Positions 63,285 through 64,000 of a stretch of DNA of 64,000 nt are shown one piece after another (positions within the stretch are counted from its first letter, which is position 1; each line of letters begins with the position of its first letter). Both the position numbers and the translations under genes were made by a program. A model generated the notes under the pieces. That model was given only the letters and a program-made list of their open reading frames with translations. It searched no databases and was not told the DNA's origin. This stretch comes from Bordetella sp. BOR01. GTDB taxonomy: Bacteria; Pseudomonadota; Gammaproteobacteria; Burkholderiales; Burkholderiaceae_B. Location of the stretch: NCBI RefSeq assembly GCF_019218885.1, contig NZ_JAHUWT010000004.1, positions 434,001 through 498,000 of the forward strand, read 5' to 3'.

Positions 63285-64000
63285 TAGGCTTCATGTCCTG
63301 TCCTCCCGTTGCCGTAGACGATGTATCGAAGGCTGTCATCATGGCGATCAGCATCGGCACACCGATGAAGGTGCCGGGAATTCCCCACACCAGCCCCCAG
63401 AAGAAAACCGCCGCCATCACCATCAGGGGCGACAGCGAAAACGCGCTGCCGGCCAGCCTGGGTTCCAGGTAGCAGCCGTAGATGACCTGGATGAAATTCA
63501 GGACGAACAACACCGCCAGACTGGCCTGCAGCGATTCGTACTGCACGAACGCGAACAGCGCCGGAAAGACGGTAGCGACCAGCGGCCCCAGGAACGGGAT
63601 GTAATTGAGCAGGAACGCCAGCCCGCCCCAGGCGGTGGCGAGCTCCAGCCCCGCATACATCGCGAACAACCAGACGGTCACCCCGGTCAGCACGCTGGCC
63701 ACCGTGCGGATGACCATATAGCGGCGCAGCTTGCCGGCTACCTGCCTGGCCCCCAAGACCCAGCGGCGGCCGTTCCTGGCCCCCAGCAGTTTTTCCACGC
63801 GGCCAGGCGCCTCGTCCAGCTCGAACAAGCCCAGCGCAACGAAAATGATGGTCAGGAAGGCCAGGCCCAGCATGCTGTTGATCCTGAGCGCGATTTCCTG
63901 CACGGCCCGCAGCAGCCACGAGGCGTTGATGTTGTCCAGGAACATGCGCAGCACGATGGCGCCCTGGGGATGCAAGCCTTCGGTTTCCAGGCTGAACAAG
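63271..64000 (-). CDS. AI-2E family transporter (partial, N-terminus cut by window edge)
   Basis: The frame is open to the right edge, giving the last 243 residues or so of an AI-2E/TqsA/PerM-type membrane protein, which are usually 340-380 long. Four or five hydrophobic helices are visible, with the family landmarks ATAWGGLAFLLNYIPFLGPLVATVFP near residues 125-145, EPRLAGSAFSLSPLMVMAAVFFWG near 180-205 and IPGTFIGVPMLIAMM near the end. The usual role is export of small molecules or sodium/lithium exchange. The gene is upstream of arcD in the same orientation, 137 bp away. Confidence 0.87.
   Translation of the reverse strand, partial: LFSLETEGLHPQGAIVLRMFLDNINASWLLRAVQEIALRINSMLGLAFLTIIFVALGLFELDEAPGRVEKLLGARNGRRWVLGARQVAGKLRRYMVIRTVASVLTGVTVWLFAMYAGLELATAWGGLAFLLNYIPFLGPLVATVFPALFAFVQYESLQASLAVLFVLNFIQVIYGCYLEPRLAGSAFSLSPLMVMAAVFFWGLVWGIPGTFIGVPMLIAMMTAFDTSSTATGGQDMKPIDRS

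Overview
The window is high-GC DNA with no rRNA, tRNA, insertion sequence, prophage or CRISPR array that I could see. Several features suggest a beta-proteobacterium of the family Alcaligenaceae, most likely Bordetella or Achromobacter. These are three Bug/TctC-type periplasmic binding proteins or their usual neighbours, a monomeric NADP-isocitrate dehydrogenase, a type VI secretion (T6SS) locus of the tssA-B-C-hcp-E-F-G-H order, and a giant glycine-rich autotransporter. The genus is inferred from gene content, not from a search.

Region 1 (1-18803, all minus strand) is one T6SS operon, read right to left: tssA, tssB, tssC, hcp, tssE, tssF, tssG, clpV, vgrG, a DUF2169-pentapeptide protein, a second pentapeptide protein, a DUF3540 protein, a DUF4150 PAAR-like protein, tssJ and tssK (cut by the window edge). 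tssL and tssM are presumably outside the window. A 1209-residue SARP/BTAD-type ATPase regulator is transcribed divergently from tssA (19138-22767) and is the obvious candidate local controller.

Region 2 (22866-28313) is a patch of metabolic genes: an IclR regulator, an FMN-dependent 2-hydroxyacid dehydrogenase, a type II haloacid dehalogenase, a sorbosone/PQQ-type sugar dehydrogenase coupled to a DUF2231 membrane protein, and a CBS-domain protein. Region 3 (28426-36327) holds a 2225-residue autotransporter with about 18 clear QSIGGGGG-type repeats and a divergent AraC regulator. Region 4 (36576-39572) has monomeric icd with a strong terminator and a secreted SYLF-domain protein.

Region 5 (39620-51992) is a catabolic island. 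One leftward operon has a lyase of the isocitrate lyase/PEP mutase family and an aconitase-type large and small subunit pair. A second leftward operon has a TauD dioxygenase, an HpcH aldolase and a Bug receptor. Between them lies an IclR regulator. Both operons carry the same 17-bp inverted repeat TGTCC-N7-GGACA at the same distance from a -10-like element, so I infer one IclR regulon. Next come an HTH-citrate synthase fusion with a non-canonical active site, and a rightward Bug / ThDP-enzyme / aldehyde dehydrogenase operon behind its own inverted repeats.

Region 6 (52075-64000) contains an NTT-like MFS transporter, a Tat-exported aldo/keto reductase, a secreted amidohydrolase, two small lipoproteins, an SLC13-type transporter with RCK domains, an arcD-arcA-arcD arginine deiminase cluster without arcB or arcC, and a 5'-truncated AI-2E family permease at the right edge.
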